A stretch of 64,000 nt of DNA, taken from contig MU008175.1 of NCBI GenBank assembly GCA_010909165.1, positions 1,045,370 to 1,109,369 on the forward strand, read 5' to 3'. Positions 49,610 through 61,900 of the stretch are shown piece by piece. The DNA is from Anthoceros angustus. Lineage: Eukaryota > Streptophyta > Anthocerotopsida > Anthocerotales > Anthocerotaceae. A program made the position numbers and the translations under genes. The notes under the pieces were generated by a model. The model worked only from the letters and a program-made list of their open reading frames with translations, was not told the DNA's origin and made no database searches. Within the stretch, counting starts at the first letter, position 1; each line of letters starts with the position of its first letter.

Positions 49610-49860
49610 AGAAGGGCAGGTCGCTGCACTCACATATTGTCAAAAAAAGGACTGCTGGATGACACCCTGGTGGGCAGTGGGCGCCTGCTTGGGTGGACAC
49701 ACGTGCAAAATCTGGTGAACTGAAAGAAACACGCCGGGTTTTTTGATGGCATGGCCTTCAAGAACGTGGTAACATGGACCAACATGGACCAATATGGAAC
49801 AACATGGACCAATATGGACCAACATGGACCGCACGGATTGCTGGGCATAAATATGGTTTC
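49610..49860 (+). pseudogene. PPR S/P motif relic with internal minisatellite
   Basis: The plus strand encodes LLDDTLVGSGRL and, after a stop, FFDGMAFKNVVTWTNMDQYG, recognisable as an S motif followed by the start of a P motif (VFDxMxxKDVVTWTAMI). The P motif is then overwritten by a run of aacatggaccaatatgg-like units. Confidence 0.65.
49779..49832 (+). repeat. Short tandem run based on (a)acatggacca(at)
   Basis: About five copies of a 10-12 bp unit, aacatggacc or aatatggacc, that begins exactly where the PPR P-motif codons for VTWTxM would continue. Confidence 0.75.
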
Positions 49861-49889
49861 TGAGCGGTGCGAGTTTGTGGCTTTTGGAG

Positions 49890-51563
49890 TGTGGGCGATC
49901 CCGAAGTCCTATGCTGATTGGGTCGCATTGCATGTGGATATCCACAATGAGCTCAAGGCCGCAAGTGGGCAACTTGCCAGTCTTATCCCTTTAATTTGTC
50001 CACTCCTTCTACGGGTCTTCTTCCAATCTGTACTATCAGCATGGGTCCGCGTTCGAGGGAGTTCGATGTTGGCCACAGCAGCTAGCTCCAGGCAGGGATA
50101 TCCGTTGGGGGCGCCTTTTTTGCCATGGCTCATTTCCGGGCTCTGTCCATAACTGCCTCTTTGTTTTGGGATTGTATGTATCCCTCCGTGGCGAACGACA
50201 CCCATATCATGGAGCCAGGTGACCGGGTCACGGGGGCTTTTGAACTCGTCTTTTCTGAGCTCTTTCGCCTTGGTTTGAAGGTGAAGATTTTGAAGTGCAA
50301 TGTCTGGTCCCTCTCTGGCGTGGGGCCCTCTTTTCAGTATCCTGAGGGGGATATTGCTTGTCCACAAAGTCTTCGTGTTTTAGGGTCCCAGTGGGCCCCC
50401 AGCTTTTATACAGGAATTCGTGGATGCAGCCTTGCAGGAGGACCTGGCACATATTTGCGATCTCTCCCAATTGGGGATCTACAGGTAGCATTAGGTATTC
50501 TATCTTCTTGTTTTGCGCGCTGGCCAGGCTACCTCCTCTGCACAATTCCGCCCTCATTGGGGTTCTTGTCCAGCTTGAGGGGCTTTGACAGGCAAGTCCT
50601 GCAAGCGCTGGCCAACATCATTGGCACGGGCACAGCTTTGAGTGCGCCGCCAAGGACTTGGCCAGGTAACAGGTGTCCCTCCCCGTCGTGTTTGGGGGCA
50701 CTAGTCTTTTGGCCATGGAGACCTCTGCGCCGACGGCTTTCATTGAGAGTTGGGCCTTCTATGCCCCATCTGAGTCTCCCGTTTCATCATCAAGGACTCT
50801 CGCATTTTGGAGTCCTTCGTCGCGGGGGTGGAGGAGGGCGTTTTTCCTCTATAGGTGTCCCTCCGTTTGGCTAGGGGATCCCTACCCACTAAGGCTAGGG
50901 CTGCACCTAGTCCAGCCTTTGACCTGCTCTCTCCCGGCTTGCAGTTGTGGGGTGCCCCTCGATGACTTGGGGACCCACCTTGCTCGCTATCCCGTAGGCG
51001 GGCAGCGCATAGCTATACATGATATTGTTCGCGATGTCATATTCTTATTGGCTACGGAGGATGGCTTCTTTCCTTAAAGGGAGCACCCTTATACTTTGCC
51101 CAACAGAGTTTCCCTTTGGGCTGACCTATTTTTGCATTGGCCTGGGAGACCTAGGTTTCGATCACAGATGTGGCTGTCACTGACCCTACGCGGAATACCG
51201 TCAATGAGCATGTGATCCTCAACCCTTCGGGATGGGTGGCGAAGGGATGCGCCATGGCAAAGGCTCGTAAGTACTCTCCTATGCAGCAAGGGGCACATCT
51301 TCATCCCCCTCGCCATCGAGACTCATGGGGCCATGGGCAAGGCCTTTTCTAGGTTCCTTAAGGCATGTGCCAGGGAGTACCACAGCCGCAAGAGTGGGGT
51401 TGGCTTCCCTCTTTCCTCTATCGTGGCTTTCTACAGGCAACGGGTGTCCATCGCCCTGCAGCGAGCGTTGACCAACGCGCCGTATAGGATGACGGCAAGC
51501 GTAGGACACCGGTGGCAGGTAGGCCCTTTCCTATCCCCGATTTTGACATCCTTGGCGCGATAG
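49890..51563 (+). pseudogene. Non-LTR (LINE-type) reverse transcriptase remnant
   Basis: Plus-strand pieces resemble the RT of plant non-LTR elements: SSRQGYPLGAPF (normally RQGDPLGG), then VANDTHIMEPGDRVTGAFE, where the catalytic (Y/F)ADD is changed to AND. LGLKVKILKCNVWS, LRVLGSQWA, GDLQVALGILSSCFARWPGY and a later AREYHSRKSGVGFPLSSI segment complete the domain order. Several frameshifts and stops occur. Downstream, ataataaagtctttatt at about 51671 may be the element's 3' processing signal. Confidence 0.68.
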
Positions 51564-51746
51564 GTAGTTATAAGATTGGCGGCAACGGGGGTTAGTCCCC
51601 ATGGTCTGGTGCCCTCCTAAGGGTTGTTTCCCCTTGTCTTGAGGTAGATGGGTTTCCCCATCTCTTTTCCATAATAAAGTCTTTATTTCCCCTTTCACGT
51701 CTTCCATTTGACCAAGTTGCGTTGCACAATTTCTTGTTTAACAGCA

Positions 51747-51835
51747 AAAGCTGGCTCTTCTATTGGAGCATAAGCTGGCTCTTCTATTGGAGCACAAGCT
51801 GGCTCTTCTATTGGAGCACAAGCTGGCTCGTCTCT
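51747..51835. repeat. 24-bp tandem repeat, about 3.5 copies
   Basis: The unit aagctggctcttctattggagcac is repeated head-to-tail with one-base changes. A 24-bp unit keeps frame (KLALLLEH on the plus strand) but there is no flanking gene to support coding. Confidence 0.85.
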
Positions 51836-52623
51836 TTTCCTATTTCGTTCATATCCAACATGCACTAAAACATCATTAAAAAACCTTTAACCTAAGGGTA
51901 TATTCAAAGGGTGAAAAATAATATATTAAGAACATGCTTAAGTTAGGTTTATGCTTTTCTTTTTTTCTTTTTCATACCGTGTAGATACACTTGTGAACAA
52001 ACCTGTTGTAGTAGGGTTGCTTATTAGACTTAGATTTAAGTAACTTAAATTTAATAAGCTTAGACTTAGTTATTAATATATCATTATTATCATATTTATT
52101 TTACAAATATTCCTACCTTTATACCTATTTTTGCTTTGAAAAGACCCATCGTTTTATAAGTGTTGTTCCTATCCAATAACTTTGTAAATATGTAATCTAT
52201 TGCCATGAATTCAAAATTGGTAGGTAGCTGTATGATTATCAAATCATACAATGTTTAGAATCTAGACATATGCAGCGCACAAAAGTACTCATTATGTAAT
52301 GGTGAGGACATTAAAAAAAAATCAAAGGATAAAAAATAAGTTAATTCTCACTTAAGTATGTAGCTTCTCATAGGTACGTCCAAGTGGCTCTCATAAGTAT
52401 AGATGCATGTCCTCACGTCTTTCATTTCATAAGAATTATCGCATGTCATTGTTGAATCCTACTATGCAACGTGCCCCAAGTGTTGAGCGGCAATAGCAAT
52501 ATATGACCTGAAAGATGGTGATGAGATGCTTATGGAAGATGTTGAAGACATGTCAATGGAAGATGGTGATGATGAGATGTGAATGGTAGATATTGAAGAA
52601 ATGTCCATCAAAGGTAATAAGAG

Positions 52624-52917
52624 ATGTCCATCGATTTGGATTATAGTATAGCTACTATGCTAGCCAAGATGAGAAATTACTTAGATTCACATGATAGAGT
52701 TGAACATAACCAACAAACCGATTTAGCTTCTAGAAGGGCTAATTCACGTGATGAAGTAGAGCATGACCAACAAACCAATTTAGCTTCTATAAGGCTTGAT
52801 TCACATGATAGAGTAGAACATAACCAACAAACCGCTATAGCTTCTAGAAGAGCTGCCTTACGCATTATAATCGAGGTTCCAATCCACGAAGGTTATGTGA
52901 GATTTAATCACACATAA
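52624..52917 (+). CDS. Small repeat-containing open frame, unknown
   Basis: 97 codons. The middle consists of three 19-residue repeats (52684-52740, 52741-52797 and 52798-52854) of the pattern DSHDRVEHNQQTDLASRRA. Upstream, from about 52510, an Asp/Glu/Met-rich frame (MEDGDEM-like) ends in stops. No family is recognised. Coding is uncertain, although the repeat keeps its frame. Confidence 0.3.
   Translation: MSIDLDYSIATMLAKMRNYLDSHDRVEHNQQTDLASRRANSRDEVEHDQQTNLASIRLDSHDRVEHNQQTAIASRRAALRIIIEVPIHEGYVRFNHT
52684..52854 (+). repeat. Three tandem 57-bp repeats
   Basis: Three adjacent 57-bp copies centred on gaacataaccaacaaaccg, with scattered substitutions, all in one frame. Confidence 0.85.
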
Positions 52918-54351
52918 AAATTTTATCCTCAGTTATGCACAATCACGGAAGATCCCTTGGGAGATCTAATCGATACACTGTTTGAACTTTCTTAGTGAGA
53001 ATGCTACAATATTTTGGGGTTGACCTAAATTTTGATTTTTTATTCAAAAAATAACTACAATTGATTTCCACTCTTATTTGTGTACCACACTCATCATAAC
53101 ATAAGAAATACGAAACAGTTCACTATGGTTAGTCAAACCTACTATAATTTGGAACGTCATAATATTGGGTAGGCACGCTACTAACTTATATAGGATACAT
53201 GTCCTACGTGGGACAGATACCCTATCCTATGCATCCTTCTTAGGATATGTTTGTTATGTATCAAAAATCAATAATAGCAACACAAATTAAATTCTCTTTT
53301 ATCCTCCTATTACTGTTGGTAACATTTTAAAGTTGGTCCCTTGGGTAAGTGACCGTGTAGCTTGACAAAGATAATGATTTCACTATGCAAATTTAGTGAC
53401 AGTTGACTGCACTAGAAAACTTCGTCGATAAGCTGCAATCCAACGCAATTAACCAAGGTTGGACCTTAGCGGCTGGAAAGAGGATAGTAGACATTTCTTT
53501 AGGTACATGATTCAATTGCACTGCGGGAAGTGAGTAAATTTAAGTTTATTAGGTTTCAAAAAGAACTTATATATGATAAATTAGATTTGAAAACTAACAT
53601 AAAAACACATATTGTACATTACAAATGTACTTCATGTGTCAAGTTCATAGTACTGAACATAGTGTTTTGAATATTCCAATTATTAATCTTCAAGGAACTT
53701 CACTACTTTATGTGTCAAGTTCATAGTGCTCAACATATTGTTTTGAATATTCTGATTATAAAACTCTTAAAAATTCACTGCATTCCACTCTAATCCATTC
53801 CTTGTATTGCATTAAATATTTTATATTTTATATTCTAGTGAATGAATTTATCTAATGTCTTCTAAATCTTTAGTCTTCGATAAATGAGCTTATATTTATT
53901 CTTTGGTAAATGGGCTTATCTTTGTTCTTTGGTAACTCAACTTATCTTTATTTCTTCTCAAACCTTGGTTACAGCGCTTCTCTCTCACAATACAACCTAG
54001 TCCGAAAGCCATCTTTAGAACAATCTAGGTACTTTCCTCACATACCCATATCCTTAAAAAAATAAATAAGAAGTCCTAGAGAATGGATAAGAATCCATGA
54101 TATATATATTTGTACCATAGTTTTAGATGCAAAAACCCATTTTCCCCAGTAGAAGTACTCTGGCAAGTTTATACATAATAACTAATTGCAAGCCAGGTGT
54201 GGTAGCAAACGTTAGTTGCATGGATGAGAAACAGCTGGAAAGGAAAGAATCTCCACACAGCAGGCACGCTACTAACTATGGTAAGTATACTTGGGACGTG
54301 TGGGCCTGCCTTTGCACTCTTTAGCCGTCGCAGCTGTCGCAAACTGAAGTA

Positions 54352-54425
54352 TTATGATTTCAAGGCACAAGGGATTCGAACCCAAATCCTCTCACAACAC
54401 GAGGGGCTGCCCATCTAGCAGTGCC
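54352..54425 (-). other. tRNA-like sequence / possible tRNA-derived SINE head
   Basis: The minus strand contains GGGTTCGAATCCC, the tRNA T-arm and Pol III B-box core, and ends that can pair as an acceptor stem (GAGGCAC with GTGCCTT). The segment between is about the right length, with possible D and anticodon arms, but the anticodon arm is imperfect and no standard anticodon with U33 is clear. It is more likely a tRNA-derived repeat or decayed tRNA than a working gene. Confidence 0.4.
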
Positions 54426-55954
54426 TCTTTCATGATTCCACCACCTCCTGCATCCAGTTTCGGATCCTGCTGACAGCCGGCAGTTCCCAGTATCAACCTT
54501 CCTCCGAGACTTATCCTGCAGGTGACTTTCATTTTCAATAGCGAGACACCAAGCCACCTGGGAGCGAGTTGCTTCTTACCGGAAGGGCGGGCGGGGCGAG
54601 ACGAGCTTCCTACACACATATATCCAGAAAGCTCTCACCTTCCATTTATGATAAGGGAGTAGACTCCTAAAGCTAGACTGCGAACCCAGTTGGGGAACTC
54701 CATTACCACTGCCCTCTATAGTGCTTGCTTTTTCACAACTACAAGTGCATACTCTCATGGATGGGGCAAATACACCCTGGCATGCACGAATCAACCTTTC
54801 ATACCACAGGATGCCCTTTGTCCGTACACCATGCATCATGTTAATATGAACCCGAGCAGTGGCACACACAAGAGTGAAACGAGCGACGTTCGATCGTGAG
54901 CAATATCGTCACGTAACAATCCAGTCATGGCCCGTCTGCTCTTGGGGCATAGAACGTTGATCTAAGCCATAAACCCAAACCTTCTCACGCATCGTCCATC
55001 TCCAATCAAAATAGCAACCCTATAAGATCAGGAAAAGGGGGAGGATTAGACTGTTCAACTTGTGAACAGGGTCAGATCACAAGCTACTAGCACTCAGCAG
55101 ACTTGGCAACAAAAAAGCAGGGCTACAGTGATAGGTGATAAAACGACTCCGTTACCACAGTTATCAGCAACCTGTGTTTCCGCACATTGACAAGGAATAG
55201 GCACCACAAACGTCCCTCTTGCAAAACGTAGACCATTACGAGCTACGTTGCTGGCTGCAGTGAAGTAGCTGCATTTGGAAACTGAGACACGGCCGACTAA
55301 TCAGCTTCCCAGGGGCACCTGACAACCTATGTACAACCTGCGATCCGACTTCAAGGTAATTTGCAGCAAGGAGATCTGGGATCTAGAGCAAGTGGACGCC
55401 ATCCATACTTTTGAGCCAAACATCTATTCAGAGAGGCGATGAGTACTGAGTAGCTCAGTTCCTGCAGCTCGACATACACTCACAGGGAGTTCAACAGTTT
55501 CTGGGCGGGACAAGGACCTGATTGGTAACACCATGACATGGATGAATGTCTTATGCACATTAAACCCCTTGGTAGAAAAAAAACCAGAAAAATCTCCAAC
55601 GGGCTTTGGCAATTTCCACAAAACACGACAGAGCCAGTTTAAGGGAACTGTTTCCCTGAGACCTAAAAGATCCTCTGTTACCTCCAACCGACTTGATAAA
55701 ATGATATTCGATATCCCCCATGCAAGGTGACTAGATAGCAGTGCTTCTGGGCTCCAAACGAGGTATCCTGCTCGCAACTACAAACATTGAAGGGGCAAGC
55801 TCTTGGCTCTCAAATAGCCTTAGCAACTAAAGTGCTGGACTTGCTAGCAACAAATAGGGCACAAGCCATAGCAAAGTAAAGAGTAACACACAGACCTGGC
55901 AGACTGTCAAGATTGGCCAAATATTTGCAACCAGGCACCTCATCAGTGCTCAAC
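54426..55954. other. 3' flank of the ATXR7-like gene, nothing else identified
   Basis: It includes the probable 3' untranslated region of the minus-strand SET gene. A 117-codon minus-strand open frame at 55424-55777 has no recognisable domain and is probably noncoding. Confidence 0.35.
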
Positions 55955-58900
55955 CTAGTTCAACGAACCCCTGCACCTGGAACACAAACGGTCATTTCAA
56001 TCAACTCTCTAGACCAATGGTTCTTAAGCTAGGAAAACGTTCAGCAGTAGATCCTCATGCTAGAATGCTAGACGAAGCAGACTTTTAGTGGTTTGGTTTA
56101 CAATCTAGATAAAATTCATATGACATAGTATGCCGATACACAAAATGAAACTAACCTTGCTGCACCACAAAAACAGGGAATCTTTTTCTCTTCCAAGGGG
56201 AACTTATAATTATATGTGAGCTCCTCTCCAGGAGAGATTGGTCTTTTGGCATAGATGACGACTTTCTTCTGACCCTCCACTGTGATAATTTTAGTATAGC
56301 AATTTGGCTGCATGGTGCAAAACACTGGAAGGTCATGCATGCTGCTAAAGTACAACCAAAAAACCAACTGCATATGGAGAGCACAATTAGGAAAATCAGA
56401 AATGAAAGCCGACAAGCTTCCCTCTTCTAATTTAACGAGATGTTTGCAGGTCAATCTCACCTCACAGGAATGGTTAATAAACCTGGCAAGCCCTCCATGT
56501 TTAGTTGCATCAATCTACTTTGCCAGAACAGCAGTAGCAGAGGAGAAGTTAGATCTGCAAGTCCACCTTGTGTCGAAAAACCAAAAAATTCCAACATGCA
56601 TCATTGGCAAGCAAAAACCAGACTACGGCACGTACAACGTGTTCATCATCAATGCGAAACAAGTAGCTGCTGCCAATACCCATTTTTTCATATTGCTGCT
56701 CACGGAGATCCGACACCTGTGGTACCAAGAAAACTTTGTAAAGATGCAAGACAAAAAGGTGCTCAGCCACAAATCTAAAGTGAAGCAAAGACGAACCTTT
56801 GACCGAATTATTTCACCAACATACTCAATTACGAAATCCTCTGCAGCAATGTTCTCCAGAGCAACCAAACCCCACTCGTGTATTTTGCTTCTTTGAAACT
56901 TCAACCGCTTTTTGCGATTCTGCAGGAGTGGACAACCCATTAAGCAAGTCCGTGCACACAATATTCCTGCCGAAAGAAGGAAAATAGTTTTCATGCAGAG
57001 AGAGATGAGTAGTTGCCTTAAGTTGGCTGAGCTTCATAATGTCAGGCACCACAGCTAATTTTCGCAGCTTTGCTCTCTTCGTCCGTGCAGACTGTAAGCT
57101 GTTTTTGTTGCTTGCACGAAGGGGAGCAGATACTGCTTTGGTCCTCAGCTTGCTACCAGATGTGGTTCTTGGTTCAGAGTCCACCTTGTGCTGAATGACC
57201 CTATCCTTCAATCGAGCTGCTTTGGCGGATTTACGCCATTCCCACCCATCTATACAACATCGAGCACATCCCCTTTGACTGGGAGGGAGAAGAGATTCCT
57301 GAGAATCATAGGAGGTGATAGCTGTTGCACCTGATTGACTTGCCTGATGGATGGCATCAAATGCCTTCACAACAGAAGGTTCCTTACTTCCGTCGTCAAC
57401 AACAGTCTTCTCTGAGCCTAGATATCCTGTTCTTGGACTGCTGACTGAAGCTTTTCTTGGACTCTGCAGTCTCTCTTGGGACTTAATTAGGGCTCTGTCA
57501 CCAGTGTGCGCAGCTGTAGGCATTGGGAGCACCTCAACCTTAGAGTCCAGTACTTTGGAGGCTTGAGTGTCACCAGGGACGTGGGGGAGGACCCTACCAT
57601 GTTTCAGCTCTCCTGTTATCAGTGCACCAATTGCCAGAGACTCTGCATATGATTACCGAACACGATCATTCAGAATAGGCACATAACCATCTTGAAAGTG
57701 AAATATGAACATCTTAGAGCGACCTTGAACTCTAGAGATACAGCAATCCATCAGCTCCGTCTGTAAGTACCTTTTCCTGCCAAATCAGGCCGACGAGTTC
57801 CCTTGAGACTGTCATCACCCACAGCCACGTGTGCTCCAACAGGATTGCCAGGATCCAGCCTCACACATTGCTTCTTCTTGGAACTATCCAATCCAGCTCC
57901 GTTCAAGGCACTAAAATTTCTGATTTTGGCCACCCTAACACCAGGACTTGATGTCTTCTTCCCTGGAGTTTTCGAATGGACTTTCTCCACCTGTCCAGAG
58001 AGCTTGATTTGATGAGTCTCCTCTAACCTAGACGTGACAATCTTTGGCCTACATTGGCCCACAGATGGACGTTTCGGGCTGCTGTTCTGTGAAACGCCAG
58101 CTGGCTGATTGGTGCAGCCTGAGACGGCCTCCACTCCGCCAATATCTGCAGTACTACCACAATATCGCTCTGCAAGCTGAGTTTTCTCCCTCACAGGCAA
58201 GCTTGACTTTTCAACATCCTTAGCCTTAAAATCACTTTGTTTCTTGGCTACAATCCGAGGGGCACAAGAGTCGTCCCCAGCACAAGAGCTTGCATCCTTC
58301 CCAACTGATGATATTGCTGTGCCCTTTACCATCTTTGTTTGGCTGCCTGTGTTCGTGGCACCTGCAGACGACTTCAACTTAGATTGGCCAGCAGGCTTAG
58401 ATTTGCTGACTACTTCTCCAGGGCCACCAGTACGAACAATCCCGCAGGTGGAAGAGGTTCTCTCTAAGCCAATTAGAGTCTTCGTAGGTACACCAACTTC
58501 TTGTGAGCCAACGTCTGTCAGGAGCAGGGATCTATCAATTGAAATACCAACAGTCCTTGAATTCTTAGATGGCAGCTGCTTGGCTGGAACTGATGGATGA
58601 CAAAAGCCTGGCGGACCTGCAACAACAGCCTCCTCAATGTTGCAAGGTTTCCTGCTATGCGGAGACTCAGACTCAGACGTGGGCCTACTCCTCTCTCCAG
58701 CAATGAGAGGACATGTTCCACCTTCAAGGACCTTTTGACCACTTTGTAAGTTGGGCTGCACCACGAAAGACACACATGCAATGCTCATTCAATCCTCCTG
58801 AATCAAAATCTTGTATCCACCTACGAAGTGAAGGCTACTGAATTTCACAGACAATGTGGACGCAAGGAAGGATATCAAAAGTAGGATCTCCAAGTCACTT

Positions 58901-61900
58901 AATTTCAACTCACAATATTGCCCACATTTCAACTGTTAGCACACGCAAGAAAATGCAGCCAAACAAAGCACACCATGAGGAACAGACAGAAGGAAGAATC
59001 GTACACTTCTCTCCCCACTGGCATTTCCAGGCTCCTTCTGAGCCTCGGCGACTAGCTCCCTTTTCTCATCTCGGAATGTTATCACAGATAGCGGTTGCTT
59101 TCTTGCACCGATCCATGCTTGAAGGTGTTCCCCGATTGCAGCATCCAGGAGCACACGCCGGACAGCTGAAATAGTGGCTGAATGCAGCTCCGTTTGAACC
59201 ATCTCCAACACATTTGCCGGGGCCACATCTGCAGTGCTTCTGCTGCCAACTCCAGACTGGCAAGGTAAACGATTGGACATACTGTTCCCCTCAAAACCAG
59301 AATAAAGCCGAGGAAAAAGGCTGTCATCCTGAGCCTGTCTAACAAGATTACTTAAGTTCGTTGGGTGCCACTGGCCATGCATGTCATAGATCTGCAGCAC
59401 ACGATGGCTAGTACTTCAGGGAAATATTAGAGCTAAAAATTCAAAATTCAAGTTTACCTGCAAACAAAAACCTGGAAAAGCAAACAGACAGCAAGACCTG
59501 TAAATCACTATACAGCTGCTTTGTCTCAAGCCAATGTGCCAGCTGCCAGAGCGAAAACGGTCCCTTAAGCACATTGTCAGCTCCTTCATACTGCCAGCGC
59601 AGGTCCTGCCAAGCCTGCCAGAATCAACATGTAAGCCATATATTTTGAAACACTGATACCCATGCATGCACATATTAGCGATATCGAAGGACAAGAACAC
59701 GGTGCTTACCATTTGCAAATCAAAGGCCTCACCATGACCTGCAGAATGAAGGGCTACATGCCCATCATACAGTCCCTCTTGTCCTGGAAACTGCTGATAA
59801 TGTTGTATATCCGCAGCAGCACCAACCAGTGCTGCTACTGAATGCAGTGCGCCACTAGTTTGTTGAAATTCCAGGGGAGCATGCAGCTCATTGTTCTTGC
59901 TTGGCTGCTCATCCAGCTGGTGTCCTGTAAGTCCAGGATCTAACTTTGGGCCTGGCGTGGCCTGTACTACTCCATCGAATCCAGGGGGTAACTCCGGAGT
60001 TTCATCTAGACAAGTACCAGTGTCCTTTTCTGTCATCACCTGGGGAGTCGGCATGGGAAAACCCTGCTAGCATACAAAATATGACCACAGATGAGAAGAC
60101 CAAGGGAGACCAGTTTATTACCAGCATACCTGCTTCAAATATCATACATACCTCTGGAGAAACAGGTCGTTCCCGGCAAATCGTGACGTCCAACCCTGGA
60201 ACCGAAACCTCTGCTTGTGCTGACGCTTCTACATACAGATCTTGCTTCTCTGGCTCAACTACCTGACTAAAGCCGTGTTCAGGAGGAGCCTGATGTATAG
60301 ATGCAGTCGATGCAACGGACAACGAGGAAGGACATGCAGGTGCAGGTGTTGATAATGATGAAAGAGCAGTAGTAGTGCAGACAGGGGCACCAGGTTCCTT
60401 CCCTGACAAGGACACATGACTATCAGAAAGAGACCTCCCATTAACTGGCAAAGTATCCTCATATGATCGAGAGGAGTCATCGAGTCTGAAAGGTCCAATA
60501 TTAGCTTCATCCACCTTTGCTTGTGTTCCCGATGACAAAGGCTGCTCTCCTTCACTCTGATGTACATGCCCATACATGAAACTCGACGTGTGCTGCACAT
60601 CAACAGGTTCACAGTCCGGCTGTGCAAAACCACCAAATGCTGGCGAATATGCTGTGTGCTGTCTTACAGCAACCTCCAAGGGAACCGCCCAAGAGACTTG
60701 CCCGTTAACAACAGGATAAACTGGAAGGTTGGAAGGCAAATATCTGGAAACCATCCCTTCATAAAGCTGTGTCAGACTGTATGGACCAGTCATCACCCCC
60801 TCTGCACTTGGGTACACCCAGCTTTCTGGATGACCGTCATATACCCTAGTTAGGTACTGAAAGGGCCTTGCCATTTCACCATCATTGAGAGCACTTCCAG
60901 CTGCACACCACCTGGTACTGGGTACCGCATCAACGCAAGCATTCCTGCAAAAGTACAGTAACTAGACATCAGTCTGAATCAACTAAAAAGATGAGAGAAT
61001 CTAATAGGGAGAAGAATGAACACAATTACAACTAACCCTTTCATCTGGTTTACAGAGCTCCATGTACCCACAGCTCCATGTAAGTTACGTTCGTCCCTGT
61101 TAGCCCACAAACTGGCATTGCCAGCAGAGAGAAAAGAATCTGAGGACTTCAATCCTTCCCCTACCCCATTCATCTCAGATAGATCTTGTGGTTCAACAGA
61201 AGCGCAGCTGATAAGTTTCACATCTCGATCTGTTACATACTCTTTCGAACTACCATATCTCTGACTTTCAATGGCTCCTTTAGGCTGTAGAGAAATATAC
61301 AACAAGTTAGGATCCACAGGCATCACACAGACTACAGAATCGTATGTGAACATTGACAGCAAAAGAACTTGGCAGTGTCACACAGCAACACCAGAAACCA
61401 CACAGCAACACACACAGTGAGGGTAAAAGTCAGGACCTGCTCATAGATGGAACCGTTGTTGCTAACCCAAGCGTTTTGATGGCTTGATACAACCGAATTT
61501 GAGCCAGCTAGCAGTGGAGCCCTTGGAGAGCCTTCACGGTTCATGGGAGAGCTTCTCATACTTGAGACAGAGGCACCAACTCCAGGAGGTGACTCAATGC
61601 TGCTAGCACCAACATCAAGACACACCCTGCCTACATCTCCTTCACAACTGTCTTGCTGCAACATGCAACATACAATACTAGAGGTGAAAACTTGCACATC
61701 TGACACTTCATGGAGCAACGATCAGACACATTCGGCATAGAAGGGAAGCCAGACTCTCCTCACAAATGCGTCAACACGGAAGCAAAACCCTTCATTTTCT
61801 ACCTTATGAACGCCCAATGGAGCTGGCAGTTCATCAGAACCATCTCCACAATCTGCCTTCACAGTGCTTCCCTGTGGGTGAGAATGGGGAGTCTGAAGAG

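Larger units (their letters stand above)
51840..54100. other. AT-rich stretch without an identified gene
   Basis: Base composition drops sharply to a strongly AT-rich state compared with both sides. It contains the 57-bp repeat described separately and many poly-A/T runs. No domain or RNA gene was recognised. It could be an old element or heterochromatic filler. Confidence 0.45.

Noticed and set aside
54352-54425. Functional tRNA gene with assigned amino acid
   Set aside because: The anticodon arm is imperfect and no loop with U33 and a clear anticodon could be set; listed only as tRNA-like.
55424-55777. A 117-codon minus-strand frame after the SET gene
   Set aside because: The post-SET C-terminus closes at 55955, so this lies in the presumed 3' untranslated region, and no family is recognised.
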